Origin: Mycobacteriales bacterium
Lineage (GTDB): Bacteria; Actinomycetota; Actinomycetes; Mycobacteriales; SCTD01
Reading direction: 5' to 3'
DNA length: 64,000 nucleotides
Assembly (NCBI GenBank): GCA_030697205.1
Contig: JAUYQP010000011.1
Location: 1 to 64,000, forward strand
Shown: piece after piece, positions 55,810-64,000 of the stretch
Position numbering within the stretch: position 1 is the stretch's first letter
Layout: each line of letters opens with the position of its first letter
Position numbers and translations under genes: made by a program
The notes under the pieces: generated by a model
The model's database searches: none
What the model saw: the letters and a program-made list of their open reading frames with translations, nothing else
What the model was told of the DNA's origin: nothing

Positions 55810-56648
55810 CGCGGACGCGGCTGGCACCGCGGGCAGGAGTACGACGAGCGGTTCATCCACGCCTCGCGCCGGATCGGCGTGCCGCACCGGTCGCACGGCT
55901 CGCCCTCCCGGCCGTAGGCGTGCAGGGACCGCTCGAACAGCCCGCTCACGCCCTCGGTGCTGACGTAGAGCGCGTCGAAGGACGTGCCGCCCTGAGCCAG
56001 CGACTCGGTCAGGACGTCGCGCGCATGGGCCAGCAGCTCGCGGGCCTTGGGCGTCGTGACCAGCTCGGTCGCACGGCCGCCGTGCAGGCCGGCGCGCCAC
56101 AGCGCCTCGTCGGCGTAGATGTTGCCGATCCCGCTGATCAGGGTCTGGTCGAGCAGCGCGCGCTTGATGCCGGTGGTCTTCGCCCGCAGCCGCCGCACGA
56201 AGGCCGCGTCGTCGAAGTCCGGGTCGAGCGGGTCGCGCGCGATGTGGGCGATCGTGCTTGGGAGCTCCGCGCCACCGGCCACGACCTGCAGCCCACCGAA
56301 GGTGCGCTGGTCGACGAAGCGCAGCTCGCGGCCGCCGTCGGCGAAGCGGACGCGGATCCGCAGGTGGGCCTCGACCGGTTTGTCGTCGGGTACGACGAGC
56401 AGCTGCCCGCTCATGCCGAGGTGGCCGGTGAGGGCGTCGCCGGAGTCGAGCGGCAGCCAGAGGTACTTCCCGCGGCGGCGCGCCGCAGTGACGGTCCGGC
56501 CGGCGAGCAGGTCGGCGAAGTCGCGCTCGCCGGCGGCGTGGCGGCGCACCGCGCGCGGGTGGTGGACGTCGACGGAGGCGATCGTGCGGCCGGCGACGCC
56601 GCGCTCCAGGCCGAAGCGGACAACCTCGACCTCGGGCAGCTCGGGCAC
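55797..56648 (-). CDS. mutM: Formamidopyrimidine-DNA glycosylase
   Basis: A 283-residue base-excision repair glycosylase for 8-oxoguanine and formamidopyrimidines. The N-terminal PELPEVE with Pro2 and Glu3 is present, RGKYLWL supplies the Lys, the helix-two-turn-helix contains [14 protein letters not shown], and a zinc finger has CDRCGTPI and CPRCQ. GTG at 56648 overlaps the rnc stop by one base. Confidence 0.97.
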   Translation of the reverse strand: MPELPEVEVVRFGLERGVAGRTIASVDVHHPRAVRRHAAGERDFADLLAGRTVTAARRRGKYLWLPLDSGDALTGHLGMSGQLLVVPDDKPVEAHLRIRVRFADGGRELRFVDQRTFGGLQVVAGGAELPSTIAHIARDPLDPDFDDAAFVRRLRAKTTGIKRALLDQTLISGIGNIYADEALWRAGLHGGRATELVTTPKARELLAHARDVLTESLAQGGTSFDALYVSTEGVSGLFERSLHAYGREGEPCDRCGTPIRREAWMNRSSYSCPRCQPRPRYPR

Positions 56649-57367
56649 TAGTCCCCCGACGCGGCCGGCGCGGCCGGCGGATCGGCGGTCAGCGCCCGCC
56701 AGGCCCCCTCGGCCGCCTGCTGCTCGGCCTCCTTCTTGCTTCGTCCCCGACCGCTGCCCTTGGGCTCGCCGGCGATGACGGCCCGCGCCATGAAGGACTT
56801 CGCGTGGTCGGGCCCGCTCTCGCTGATGGCGTACTCGGGGACGCCCAGCGACCGCGACGCCGTCAGCTCCTGCAGGGAGGTCTTCCAGTCGAGGGCGGCG
56901 TCGTCCTGCGAGGCGGCGGCCATCAGGGGGTCGAACAACCGGCGTACGACGGCTGTCGCCCCCGGCAGCCCGCGCTCGAGGTAGACCGCCCCGATCACGG
57001 CCTCCATGGTGTCGGCGAGGATCGACGCCTTGTCACGGCCGCCGGTGACCTCCTCGCCCTTGCCGAGGCGCATCCAGTCGCCGAGGCCCAGCGCGCGGGC
57101 GACGTCGGCGAGCGCGCGGGTGTTGACGACGGAGGCGCGCAGCTTGGCGAGCTGGCCCTCGGGCAGGTCGGGGTGGGTGAGGTAGAGCGCGTCGGTGACG
57201 ACGAGACCGAGGACGGCGTCGCCGAGGAACTCCAGCCGCTCGTTGGTCGGCAGCCCGCCGTGCTCGTAGGCGTAGGAGCGGTGGGTGAGGGCGCGCTCCA
57301 GCAACCCGATCTCGAGCGCGGTGCCGAGCGCCGCCTCGAGGACGGTGTAGGGCGGGCCCTTCCTCAC
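56648..57367 (-). CDS. rnc: Ribonuclease III
   Basis: A 239-residue double-strand RNA endonuclease processing rRNA and other transcripts. The signature [14 protein letters not shown], the second acidic block [16 protein letters not shown] and the C-terminal dsRNA-binding domain ([18 protein letters not shown]) are present. GTG at 57367 overlaps the acyl carrier protein stop. The acpP-rnc-mutM order is usual in actinobacteria. Confidence 0.97.
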   Translation of the reverse strand: MRKGPPYTVLEAALGTALEIGLLERALTHRSYAYEHGGLPTNERLEFLGDAVLGLVVTDALYLTHPDLPEGQLAKLRASVVNTRALADVARALGLGDWMRLGKGEEVTGGRDKASILADTMEAVIGAVYLERGLPGATAVVRRLFDPLMAAASQDDAALDWKTSLQELTASRSLGVPEYAISESGPDHAKSFMARAVIAGEPKGSGRGRSKKEAEQQAAEGAWRALTADPPAAPAASGD

Positions 57368-57633
57368 AGGCGGGCCAGCGCGTAGTCGACGGCCTCGCCG
57401 ACGGTCGTGAGTCCGTCGAGGTCCTCGTCGGCGATGTGGAACTCGGCGCGGGCGCGCGGGGTGAGGGTCTCCTCGACGATCTCGACGATCTCGACGAGGG
57501 CGAGCGAGTCGGCGGCGAGGTCCTCGCGGAAGCTCGTGTCGCGGGTCACCGACGCGGGGTCCAGCTCGAGCACGGTCGCGACGGCGCCCTGCACGACGGC
57601 CAGCACCTCGTCGTGGGTCATGTCGTGAGTCAT
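57364..57633 (-). CDS. acpP: Acyl carrier protein
   Basis: An 89-residue acyl carrier protein with the phosphopantetheine attachment Ser43 in [10 protein letters not shown] and acidic helices II and III ([22 protein letters not shown]). ATG at 57633 has an AAGGA sequence nine bases upstream and overlaps the plsX stop (ATGA); a second Met four codons later lacks such support. Linkage to plsX suggests it serves fatty-acid or phospholipid synthesis. Confidence 0.93.
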   Translation of the reverse strand: MTHDMTHDEVLAVVQGAVATVLELDPASVTRDTSFREDLAADSLALVEIVEIVEETLTPRARAEFHIADEDLDGLTTVGEAVDYALARL

Positions 57634-58640
57634 GCGCTGGCTTCCTTCAGCTCGAGCAGGGCCGCGGCGACCCTCGGGACCAGACCCTCTCGCACCGCCT
57701 GCCCCGCCACGCCGACGCACGCCGCGACGGCCTGCGGGCTCGACCCGCCGTGGCCGACGACGCACACCCCGTTGACGCCGAGCAGCACCGCCCCGCCCAG
57801 CACGTCGGGCTGCATGCCCGCGGTCGCCTCGACGAGCACGGGCAGCAGGTCCTTCGAGGCAGCGGCCCGCTCCGGGGTGGCGGTGAGCGCGTCGACGACG
57901 GCGTCGGTGAGCATCGCCGCCGCGCCCTCGAGGCCCTTGAGGAGCACGTTGCCGGTGAAGCCGTCGGTGACGACGACGTCGGCCCTGCCGCCGTGAGGGA
58001 CGTCGCCGCCCTCGACGCAGCCGACGAAGTCGACCGGCAGCGCGGACAGGGCCGCGAAGGCCTCCTTGCGCAGCGCGTCGCCCTTGCCGGGCTCGGCGCC
58101 GATCGACAGCAGCCCGACCCGCGGCGAGGCGATCCCGAGGCGGACCTGGGCGAAGGCGTGACCGGCGAGCGCGAACTGCGTCAGCAGCTCGACCGAGCCG
58201 TCCGGGTTGGCGCCGGCGTCGAGCAGGACGAGGTGGCCGCCCGGGGCCGGGATGACCGCGGCGAGCGCGGGTCGGCTGACACCGGGCAGCCGACCGAGGG
58301 TGAACAGCGCGGCCGCGAGGGCCGCGCCGGTCGAGCCGACGGAGACGACCGCGTCGGCCGCGCCGTCACGGACCAGCCGCGCAGCGACCCGGACGGTCGC
58401 GTCGCGCTTGCTGCGGATCGCCCGGGCCGGGTCCTCGTCCATGCCGACGACCTCGGTGGCCTGGACGAGCGCGAAGCGGCCACTGGCCCCGCGGTCGCGC
58501 AGCAGCGTCTCGGCGACGTCGACCGGGCCGACGAGGAGGACCTCGACGTCAGGGCTGCTGTCGGCGACGAGCAGGGCGCCGTCGACCACGCAGTCCGGGG
58601 CGCTGTCGCCTCCGAGGAGATCGAGAGCGACCCGGGTCAC
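57630..58640 (-). CDS. plsX: Phosphate acyltransferase PlsX
   Basis: A 336-residue enzyme that forms acyl-phosphate from acyl-ACP, the first step of phosphatidic acid synthesis. It starts [16 protein letters not shown] and contains [23 protein letters not shown] and [15 protein letters not shown] use the GTG at 58640, which gives the conserved first strand; no Shine-Dalgarno sequence is evident. It follows rpmF by 23 bp. The rpmF-plsX-acpP arrangement is conserved widely. Confidence 0.93.
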   Translation of the reverse strand: MTRVALDLLGGDSAPDCVVDGALLVADSSPDVEVLLVGPVDVAETLLRDRGASGRFALVQATEVVGMDEDPARAIRSKRDATVRVAARLVRDGAADAVVSVGSTGAALAAALFTLGRLPGVSRPALAAVIPAPGGHLVLLDAGANPDGSVELLTQFALAGHAFAQVRLGIASPRVGLLSIGAEPGKGDALRKEAFAALSALPVDFVGCVEGGDVPHGGRADVVVTDGFTGNVLLKGLEGAAAMLTDAVVDALTATPERAAASKDLLPVLVEATAGMQPDVLGGAVLLGVNGVCVVGHGGSSPQAVAACVGVAGQAVREGLVPRVAAALLELKEASA

Positions 58641-58663
58641 GCAGGTGCGGGTGTCTGGTGTCG

Positions 58664-58834
58664 TCAGACCGCGACGACGGTGCGCTTGTCGTAGCGACCG
58701 CACTCGGGGCAGACGGTGTGCGGCAGCGTGGTGTGGCCACGGTCGCAGGTGGTGAGGGTCGGGGCAGTGGTCTTCCACTGCGCACGCCGCGAGCGGGTGT
58801 TGCTGCGCGACATCTTGCGCTTCGGGACGGCCAT
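58664..58834 (-). CDS. rpmF: 50S ribosomal protein bL32
   Basis: A 56-residue ribosomal protein. It begins [20 protein letters not shown], carries TTCDRGH and [11 protein letters not shown], giving three Cys and nearby His for a zinc-type site, and ends RTVVAV. ATG at 58834. It lies 3 bp after yceD and 23 bp before plsX, its normal neighbours. Confidence 0.96.
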   Translation of the reverse strand: MAVPKRKMSRSNTRSRRAQWKTTAPTLTTCDRGHTTLPHTVCPECGRYDKRTVVAV

Positions 58835-58837
58835 GGC

Positions 58838-59401
58838 TCAGTTCTCCTCGTCGTTCTTCATCAGGTCTGCGAGGCCCGCCCACCGGGGGTCGGCGGTGCC
58901 GTGCGCGTGGTCCTCCGGCAGGGTCTCCCAGCGCTCTCCGCACTCGGAGCAGAGCCCTGGGCAGTCCTGCCGGCACAGCGGTGTGATGGGCAGTGCGAGC
59001 ACCACCTGGTCACGCAGCAGCGGCTCGAGGTCGAGGTGGTCGCCCTCCATCCGCGCTGCCTCGCCCTCCTCCACCTCCGACTCGTCGTAGGCGTACAGCT
59101 CCTGCAGGTCGACCGTGAGCGTGTCGCTCACGGTCTCCAGGCAGCGGCCGCACTCCCCGACCAGGTCGACGGTGGCGGTGCCGCTCACCAAGACGCCCTC
59201 CATGACCGACTCGAGCCTGAGGTCCAGGTCGATGTCGCTTCCGGTGGGCACCGTGATGAGCTCGAGCCCCAGGCCCTCGGGCGCGGGAGCAGGGAACCGC
59301 ACCTCCCGCATCGATCCCGGCCGCCGTCCCAGCTCGCGCGTGTCGAGCACGAGGGGGAGGCGGGGGTCGAGGCGGTGCTGCTGCTTCCTGGTCACGGGCA
59401 T
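58838..59401 (-). CDS. yceD: YceD family protein (DUF177)
   Basis: A 187-residue protein of the DUF177 family, linked in bacteria and plants to 23S rRNA accumulation and always found next to rpmF. A Cys pair occurs in GECGRCL, and a second cluster in CRQDCPGLCSECG, which could bind metal. The acidic C-terminus ends LADLMKNDEEN. ATG at 59401. A promoter candidate lies just upstream at 59435-59463, so it likely starts the yceD-rpmF-plsX-acpP-rnc-mutM unit. Confidence 0.9.
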   Translation of the reverse strand: MPVTRKQQHRLDPRLPLVLDTRELGRRPGSMREVRFPAPAPEGLGLELITVPTGSDIDLDLRLESVMEGVLVSGTATVDLVGECGRCLETVSDTLTVDLQELYAYDESEVEEGEAARMEGDHLDLEPLLRDQVVLALPITPLCRQDCPGLCSECGERWETLPEDHAHGTADPRWAGLADLMKNDEEN

Positions 59402-59434
59402 GAGAGGTCGTGGGCTCGGGCGAGACCGTCAACA

Positions 59435-59463
59435 AGCGTAGCCGAGAGCCCCGTCGGGGTCGA
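59435..59463 (-). promoter_or_regulatory. Promoter candidate of the yceD-rpmF-plsX unit
   Basis: On the minus strand TCGACC (59463-59458) and TACGCT (59440-59435, fitting TAnnnT) are 17 bp apart. The predicted start is near 59428, about 27 nt before the yceD ATG. Confidence 0.4.
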
Positions 59464-59470
59464 CCGGCCG

Positions 59471-59974
59471 TTACTCAGGGAGTGGCTCCACGTCGTCGCC
59501 GTCGTTGTCCCGCAGCGCCTCGAGCTCGTGGCGGCCCGACAGCTTCTGGCGCCCCCGCTCGACCGCGGACAGCGTCTTGGTGAGCACGATCTCGAAGTTG
59601 GCGAGCTTGGCGTCGACGTAGTCCTCGACCTCGAGGCGCATCGCCTCGGCCGAGCTGCGCGACTCCTCGAGCAGCCGCTCGGACTCCTCGACGGCCTCCT
59701 GCATGACCTCGGTCTGCGACACGAGGCGGGACCGCTCCTGCTTGGCCTCCGCCACGATGCGGGAGGCCTGCCGACGCCCCTCCTCGACGACCGCGTCCTT
59801 GTCGCCGAGGACCACCTGGGCCTCGTCGAAGGCCTCGGGCAGCTGGCCGCGCAGCTCGTCGAGCAACGCGAGCAGGTCGGCGCGGTTGACCACGCACGAC
59901 GCCGACATCGGCATCGAGCGGGCGCTGTCGACCATGGAGGTGATCCGGTCGAGCGTCTCCTGGACGGCGTCCAC
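59471..59974 (-). CDS. sepIVA: DivIVA-like coiled-coil septation protein (SepIVA-like)
   Basis: A 167-residue coiled-coil protein. An N-terminal segment (VDAVQETLDRITSMVDSARSM, NRADLLALLDELRGQLP) precedes a long Arg/Glu/Ala-rich coiled coil (GRRQASRIVAEAKQERSRLV onward). Position next to yceD matches mycobacterial SepIVA, a DivIVA-domain protein needed for septation. GTG at 59974 has GAGGAG at about ten bases; the longer frame uses TTG and seems unlikely. It acts presumably at the division site or pole. Confidence 0.83.
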   Translation of the reverse strand: MDAVQETLDRITSMVDSARSMPMSASCVVNRADLLALLDELRGQLPEAFDEAQVVLGDKDAVVEEGRRQASRIVAEAKQERSRLVSQTEVMQEAVEESERLLEESRSSAEAMRLEVEDYVDAKLANFEIVLTKTLSAVERGRQKLSGRHELEALRDNDGDDVEPLPE

Positions 59975-60017
59975 GGGTGGTGCTCCTCGCAAGGGTGGTG
60001 GGCGGGACCGGGAGCGG

Positions 60018-60500
60018 CTAGCGCGTCTCGGAGAGCCGCTCGGTCAGGGCCGCGTGCACGGTCGCGGGGATGAGCCCGCTGACGTCCCCACCGTACGTCG
60101 CGACCTCCTTGACCAGGCTGCTCGACAGGAACGAGTAGAGCGGGTTGGTCGGCATGAACATCGTCTCGACCGCGGCCAGCCCGTGGTTCATCTGCGCCAT
60201 CTGCAGCTCGTAGTCGAAGTCGCTGACGGCCCGCAGCCCCTTGACGATGACCGGGATGTCGCGGTCACGGCAGTAGTCGACGACCAGGCCGTGGAAGCTG
60301 TCGACCACGACGTTGGGCCACGGCCGCACGGCCTCGCGGATGAGGTCGATGCGCTCCTCGACAGTGAACAGCGAGGACTTCTTCTTGTTGACGAGCACCG
60401 CGACGGTGACCTCGTCGTAGAGGGCCGCGGCGCGCTCGACGACGTCGAGGTGGCCCAGCGTGATCGGGTCGAACGACCCTGGGCAGACTGCGCGCCTCAC
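60018..60500 (-). CDS. coaD: Phosphopantetheine adenylyltransferase
   Basis: A 160-residue enzyme of CoA synthesis that makes dephospho-CoA from 4'-phosphopantetheine and ATP. It has the nucleotidyltransferase motif in CPGSFDPITLGHLD, the VKGLRAVSDFDYELQMAQMN segment and the C-terminal TNPLYSFLSSSLVKEVATYGG block. GTG at 60500 overlaps the rsmD stop (GTGA). Confidence 0.97.
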   Translation of the reverse strand: MRRAVCPGSFDPITLGHLDVVERAAALYDEVTVAVLVNKKKSSLFTVEERIDLIREAVRPWPNVVVDSFHGLVVDYCRDRDIPVIVKGLRAVSDFDYELQMAQMNHGLAAVETMFMPTNPLYSFLSSSLVKEVATYGGDVSGLIPATVHAALTERLSETR

Positions 60501-61036
60501 ACCAGGGCCCCGATCCAGATCATGGCCTCACCATAGCGACGGGAGCGCAGCCCCTCGTAGCCCTCCGGCCACTCCAGTGCGGCGTCGCGCGCGGACCGCT
60601 CCACGACGACGACGGCATCGGCCGACAGCAGCGCCCGCAGGACCGGCAGCGGCAGCCCCGCCTGGGCGTAGGGGGGGTCCAGGAAGACGACGTCGAACAG
60701 GCCGTACGCCGCTGCCGGTCCCGCGAGCCAGCGGTCGACAGGGGCGTGCACGACCTCGGCGCCCGGCAGCCCCACCGCCTCGGCGTTGCGCCGCAGGACC
60801 CCTGCCGCACCGCCGTCGTGGTCGACGAGCACGACGGAGGCGGCACCGCGCGACAGCGCCTCGAGCCCGAGCGCACCGGTGCCGGCGTAGAGGTCGAGCA
60901 CCCGTGCGCCCTCCAGGTCGGTGAGGGTCTCGAGGCTCGAGAACAGCCCCTCGCGGGCCCGGTCACCGGTCGGTCGCGCGCCGTCGGGCACGGCGAGCCG
61001 CCGGCCGCGGGCCTGTCCGGCCACGATCCGCGTCAC
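60497..61036 (-). CDS. rsmD: 16S rRNA (guanine-966 N2)-methyltransferase RsmD
   Basis: A 179-residue methyltransferase acting on the 30S subunit. The Rossmann fold has ARVLDLYAGTGALGLEALSRGA, and the catalytic motif is FLDPPYAQ. The start MTRIVAGQARGRRLAVPDG (GTG at 61036) is typical. It is coupled to coaD and separated from recG by a 191-bp gap that holds copy B of the 97-bp element. Confidence 0.95.
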   Translation of the reverse strand: MTRIVAGQARGRRLAVPDGARPTGDRAREGLFSSLETLTDLEGARVLDLYAGTGALGLEALSRGAASVVLVDHDGGAAGVLRRNAEAVGLPGAEVVHAPVDRWLAGPAAAYGLFDVVFLDPPYAQAGLPLPVLRALLSADAVVVVERSARDAALEWPEGYEGLRSRRYGEAMIWIGALV

Positions 61037-61106
61037 GCCGCCGGCCTCATCACCCCACCAGCCTGCCAGCCCACCCGCCCCGACCCCTCCCAGCGGCGCC
61101 CCGCGA

Positions 61107-61203
61107 TCCGAACTGCTTCCAGTCCTCGCCTCACAGCCAGCGCACCCGCCACGTCAGGCGCGCGCCAGCACCCCGGCCCGCGGAGGTGGAAGCAGCGCGG
61201 ATC
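61107..61203. repeat. 97-bp paired-arm intergenic element, copy B
   Basis: Left arm 61107-61125 is identical over 19 bp to copy A, right arm 61182-61203 differs at one position, and the 56-bp spacer has the same length but different sequence. The arms can be extended slightly (for example 61102-61127 with 61181-61207). This copy lies between recG and rsmD, two minus-strand genes, so orientation is not dictated by convergence. Confidence 0.75.
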
Positions 61204-61227
61204 CGCGGGCGGGCAGCGGGGCGGCGG

Positions 61228-63369
61228 TCAGGCCTTCTCGAGGAAGTCGGCGCGCTGGTCGTCGACGAGCTCGCGGACCGCGTCGCGCAGCGCCGCGTGG
61301 CGCTCCAGCGCGGGGTCCTTCGCGACGAGCGCAGCGGCCGCCTCGCGGGCCTCGCGGATCACGTCCTCGTCGCGCAGCAGCTGCAGCATCTTCAGCGACG
61401 AGCGCGACCCGGACTGCGCGGCGCCGAGGACGTCGCCCTCGCGGCGCTGCTCGAGGTCGATGCGCGACAGGGCGAAGCCGTCGGAGGTGGCCGCGACCGC
61501 GTCGAGCCGCTCGCGGGCCGGCGAGCCGAGGGGCGCCTCGGTGACGAGCAGGCACAGACCGCCGTGCTCGCCGCGGCCGATCCGCCCGCGCAGCTGGTGC
61601 AGCTGGGAGACCCCGAAGCGGTCGGCGTCCATCACCACCATCACGCTGCTGTTGGGCACGTCGACGCCGACCTCGACGACCGTCGTCGCGACGAGGACCT
61701 CGACCTCGCCGAGCACGAAGCGGCCCATCACGTCGTCCTTGGCGTCGTTGCCCATCCGGCCGTGCAGGCCCGCGACCCGCAGCCCGCGCAGCGGCCCGTC
61801 GGTCAGGACCGGCAGCAGCTCCTCGACGGCCACGGCGGGCCGGCGGCCGTCCTCGGCCGGGCCCTCGTCGTCACCACCGATGCGCGGGCACACCACGAAG
61901 GCCTGCCGCCCGTCGGACACCGCCTCGCGGACCCGCTCCCAGGCCCGCTCCAGCCAGGCCGGCTGCTCGGCGACCGGCACGACCGCGGTCCTCACCGGCG
62001 AGCGACCGGCCGGCATCTCCGTGAGGGTCGACACCTCGAGGTCGCCGTAGACGGTCATCGCGACGGTGCGCGGGATCGGCGTCGCGGTCATGACGAGCAC
62101 GTGCGGCGCCTCGCCCTTGGCCCGCAGGGCGTCGCGCTGCTCGACCCCGAAGCGGTGCTGCTCGTCGACGACGACGAGGCCGAGGTCGGCGAAGGCGACG
62201 CCCTCCGACAGCAGGGCGTGGGTGCCCACGACGATGCCCGCGGCCCCGGAGGCGACCTCGTCGAGGGCGTCGCGGCGGGCGGCGGCGCCCTGCGAGCCGG
62301 TGAGCAGCGCCACCCGGGTCGCGACGTCGGCCCCGCCGAGCTCGCCGGCCTGACCGAGCGCGCCGAGCATCGCCCGCATCGAGCGGTGGTGCTGCTGGGC
62401 GAGGACCTCCGTGGGCGCCAGCAGCGCCGCCTGCCCGCCGCTGTCGACGACGCGCAGCATCGCGAGCAGGGCGACCAGCGTCTTTCCGGTGCCGACCTCG
62501 CCCTGCAGCAGCCGATGCATCGGGTGGTCGTCGGCGAGCTCGGCCGCGAGCACCTCGCCGATCTCGCGCTGGCCGCCGGTGAGGGTGAAGGGCAGCTGGG
62601 CGAGCAGCGCGTCGTGGATGCCACCCGCCCGTCCAGGTCGCGGCACCCCCGGCATGGCGACGAGCGCCGCGCGCCGCTGGGCCAGCACGACCTGCAGGAC
62701 GAAGGCCTCGTCCCACTTCAGCCGCTGCCGGGCAAGGCTCACATCGGCCCAGGACTCGGGACGGTGCACGAGGTGCAGCGCCTCACGCAGCGAGGGCAGG
62801 GCCTTGTCGGCGAGCAGCGACGCAGGCAGCGGGTCGTCGTCGAGGTCGGCGATGTCGAGCGCCATCCGCACCGACCTGGCGATCGCGACGCTGTCGAGCT
62901 TGGCCGTCGCGGGGTAGATCGGCAGCAGCGCGCCGGCGAACTCCGACACCACGGTGCCGTCGTCGTCGTCGACGAGCGCGAACTCCGGGTTGGCCAGCTG
63001 CACCGCCCGGTTGAAGACCTCGACCTTCCCGGAGAACAGCGCGCGCCGACCGGGCGTGAGCGTGCCGGCGACCCACGGCCGGTTGAAGATCGCGAGCTTC
63101 ATCGTGGCGCCGCCGTCGTCGCGGATCGTCACGTCGGTCTTGTGCAGCTTGGGTCGCAGCAGCCGACCGGCGACGTGCACGACCTCGGCCATCACGGTCG
63201 CGTGCTCACCGACGACCAGCTCGCTGAAGGGCATGAGCTTCCCGCGCTCGGCGTAGCGCCTGGGGTAGTGCCGCAGCAGGTCGCCGACCGTGCGCAGCCC
63301 GAGCAGCTGCTCGAAGGCCTTCGCCGACTTGCCCACCGCGTGGTGGACCGGCGCCCCCAGCGCGACCAC
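61228..63369 (-). CDS. recG: ATP-dependent DNA helicase RecG
   Basis: A 713-residue helicase that remodels stalled forks and Holliday junctions. The N-terminal wedge (OB) domain covers about 30-180; helicase motifs include GEVGTGKT (I), the VVDEQHRFG DExH box (II), MTATPIPRT (III), and DADRFGVSQLHQLRGRIGRG (VI). GTG at 63369 overlaps the stop of the next gene by one base. The fakA-like gene-recG-rsmD-coaD order is conserved in actinobacteria. Confidence 0.96.
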   Translation of the reverse strand: MVALGAPVHHAVGKSAKAFEQLLGLRTVGDLLRHYPRRYAERGKLMPFSELVVGEHATVMAEVVHVAGRLLRPKLHKTDVTIRDDGGATMKLAIFNRPWVAGTLTPGRRALFSGKVEVFNRAVQLANPEFALVDDDDGTVVSEFAGALLPIYPATAKLDSVAIARSVRMALDIADLDDDPLPASLLADKALPSLREALHLVHRPESWADVSLARQRLKWDEAFVLQVVLAQRRAALVAMPGVPRPGRAGGIHDALLAQLPFTLTGGQREIGEVLAAELADDHPMHRLLQGEVGTGKTLVALLAMLRVVDSGGQAALLAPTEVLAQQHHRSMRAMLGALGQAGELGGADVATRVALLTGSQGAAARRDALDEVASGAAGIVVGTHALLSEGVAFADLGLVVVDEQHRFGVEQRDALRAKGEAPHVLVMTATPIPRTVAMTVYGDLEVSTLTEMPAGRSPVRTAVVPVAEQPAWLERAWERVREAVSDGRQAFVVCPRIGGDDEGPAEDGRRPAVAVEELLPVLTDGPLRGLRVAGLHGRMGNDAKDDVMGRFVLGEVEVLVATTVVEVGVDVPNSSVMVVMDADRFGVSQLHQLRGRIGRGEHGGLCLLVTEAPLGSPARERLDAVAATSDGFALSRIDLEQRREGDVLGAAQSGSRSSLKMLQLLRDEDVIREAREAAAALVAKDPALERHAALRDAVRELVDDQRADFLEKA

Positions 63370-64000
63370 TACTCGACGCCCAGCAGGATCGGGTAGTGCG
63401 GCTGGCCCCCGTCGTAGGCGACGACCTCGACCTCGGGGTGGGACGAGGAGAGGTACGCCGCCAACCGCGCGTCGACGCCCTCGGGGGCCTGCGCCCCGGT
63501 CACCACCGTGACGAGCTCCCCGCCGCCGGCGAGCATCCGGTCGAGCAGCTCGCGCGCCACCGCCTCGAGGTCGCTGCCGAGCACGACGACGTCACCCTCC
63601 ACCAGACCCAGCACGTCCCCGGGCCGGCAGATGCCGGCCATCGTGACGGCCTCGCGCACGGCGGTCGTCACCTCTCCGGTGCGGGTCGCACCGGCGGCGG
63701 CGGCCATCGAGCCGACGTCGTCGGCGAGCGCGCGGTCGGCGTCGGCGACCGCGAGCGCCGCGAGTCCCTGCAGGACCGAGCGCGTCGGGACGACTGCGAC
63801 CGACAGGCCCTCGTCGCGGGCCGCACCCGCGGCCGCCCCCGCGACGGCCACGGTGTTGGTGTCGTTGGGCAGCAGCACGACCTCGGCGGCCCCGCTGGAG
63901 CGCACCGCGGCGAGCAGCTCGGCGGTGCTCGGGCTGGCGCTCGGGCCGCCGTCGACGACGACCGCCCCGGCCTGCTCGAAGAGCGCGGCCAGCCCGGCGC
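63369..64000 (-). CDS. FakA-like DAK2-domain protein, C-terminal part (5' end outside window)
   Basis: The frame is open to the window end. The visible 209 residues match the C-terminal region of FakA/DAK2-type proteins: AVVVDGGPSASPSTAELL, LPNDTNTVAVA, VAVVPTRSVLQGLAAL, then GEVTTAVREA and a final VEVVAYDGGQPHYPILLGVE. FakA, with a FakB, phosphorylates fatty acids. The kinase (DAK2) part itself lies outside the window. It overlaps recG by one base. Confidence 0.85.
   Translation of the reverse strand, partial: AGLAALFEQAGAVVVDGGPSASPSTAELLAAVRSSGAAEVVLLPNDTNTVAVAGAAAGAARDEGLSVAVVPTRSVLQGLAALAVADADRALADDVGSMAAAAGATRTGEVTTAVREAVTMAGICRPGDVLGLVEGDVVVLGSDLEAVARELLDRMLAGGGELVTVVTGAQAPEGVDARLAAYLSSSHPEVEVVAYDGGQPHYPILLGVE

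Overview
The window comes from the chromosome of a high-GC actinobacterium (class Actinomycetes). The base composition is strongly GC-rich, GTG starts are very common, and stop/start overlaps such as GTGA and ATGA are frequent. Gene order also matches: ispG-rseP-dxr-rlmN-cdsA-frr-pyrH-tsf-rpsB, whiG-(xerC)-dprA-comM-yraN-DUF2469-rnhB-lepB-rplS-trmD-rimM-khpA-rpsP-ffh, amtB-glnK-glnB-glnD, ftsY-smc, and acyP-mutM-rnc-acpP-plsX-rpmF-yceD-sepIVA-coaD-rsmD-recG. WhiG, SepIVA, DUF4081-GNAT, DUF2469 and DUF4439 point the same way. I cannot name the genus. I saw no rRNA, tRNA, CRISPR array, IS transposase or prophage. No gene-free stretch exceeds 300 bases; the longest are the leaders upstream of rpsB (about 283 bp) and rpsP (about 263 bp).

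Layout. 1-1.3 kb: the end of a helical-repeat protein and a coupled pair of ferritin-like proteins. 1.5-4.5 kb: HAD hydrolase, Cys-tRNA(Pro) deacylase and prolyl-tRNA synthetase. 4.6-10.1 kb: subtilase, a deacetylase-glycosyltransferase fusion with a Pro/Thr-rich membrane partner, a monooxygenase-like membrane protein and YaaA. 10.2-21.6 kb: aldehyde dehydrogenase, GNAT and a long minus-strand core cluster for isoprenoid synthesis, membrane proteolysis, phospholipid synthesis and translation. 21.9-24.1 kb: M23-like protein and a mobile mystery protein A/B (HTH plus Fic) pair. 24.1-34.8 kb: WhiG sigma factor, XerC-type recombinase, DprA, ComM, YraN, RNase HII, Nudix, signal peptidase, L19, TrmD, RimM, KhpA and S16. 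35-42.7 kb: MFS transporter, secreted esterase, a large secreted protein, Ffh and an S53-like protein. 42.8-47.2 kb: nitrogen control (GlnD, two P-II proteins, AmtB) behind GlnR-type boxes. 47.3-48.6 kb: methyltransferase and a FitA/VapC-type toxin-antitoxin pair. 48.6-64 kb: FtsY, a PLP decarboxylase, SMC and the DNA repair / fatty-acid / CoA cluster ending in RecG and a FakA-like protein.

Functional logic. Almost every housekeeping gene is on the minus strand. Plus-strand genes are mainly secreted, membrane or accessory genes and both toxin-antitoxin-like modules, so accessory DNA sits between conserved minus-strand operons. proS is coupled to ybaK, which edits the characteristic ProRS mischarging error. 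SRP function is split over ffh and ftsY. amtB-glnK-glnB-glnD is a complete P-II sensing and modification cassette.

Most unusual signals. (1) A 97-bp paired-arm intergenic element occurs twice (1397-1493 and 61107-61203) with near-identical arms, identical total length and a diverged middle. (2) The two toxin-antitoxin-like modules lie in AT-rich control regions sharing ATGCA-type hexamers, and the fitA promoter geometry predicts a leaderless transcript. (3) MmyB has Asn where AMPylating Fic proteins have Asp/Glu. (4) The S53-family protein appears to lack the catalytic Glu and Asp. (5) uS2 and bS16 carry long Ala/Pro/acidic tails encoded by short tandem repeats. (6) A long hairpin separates glnB from glnD.
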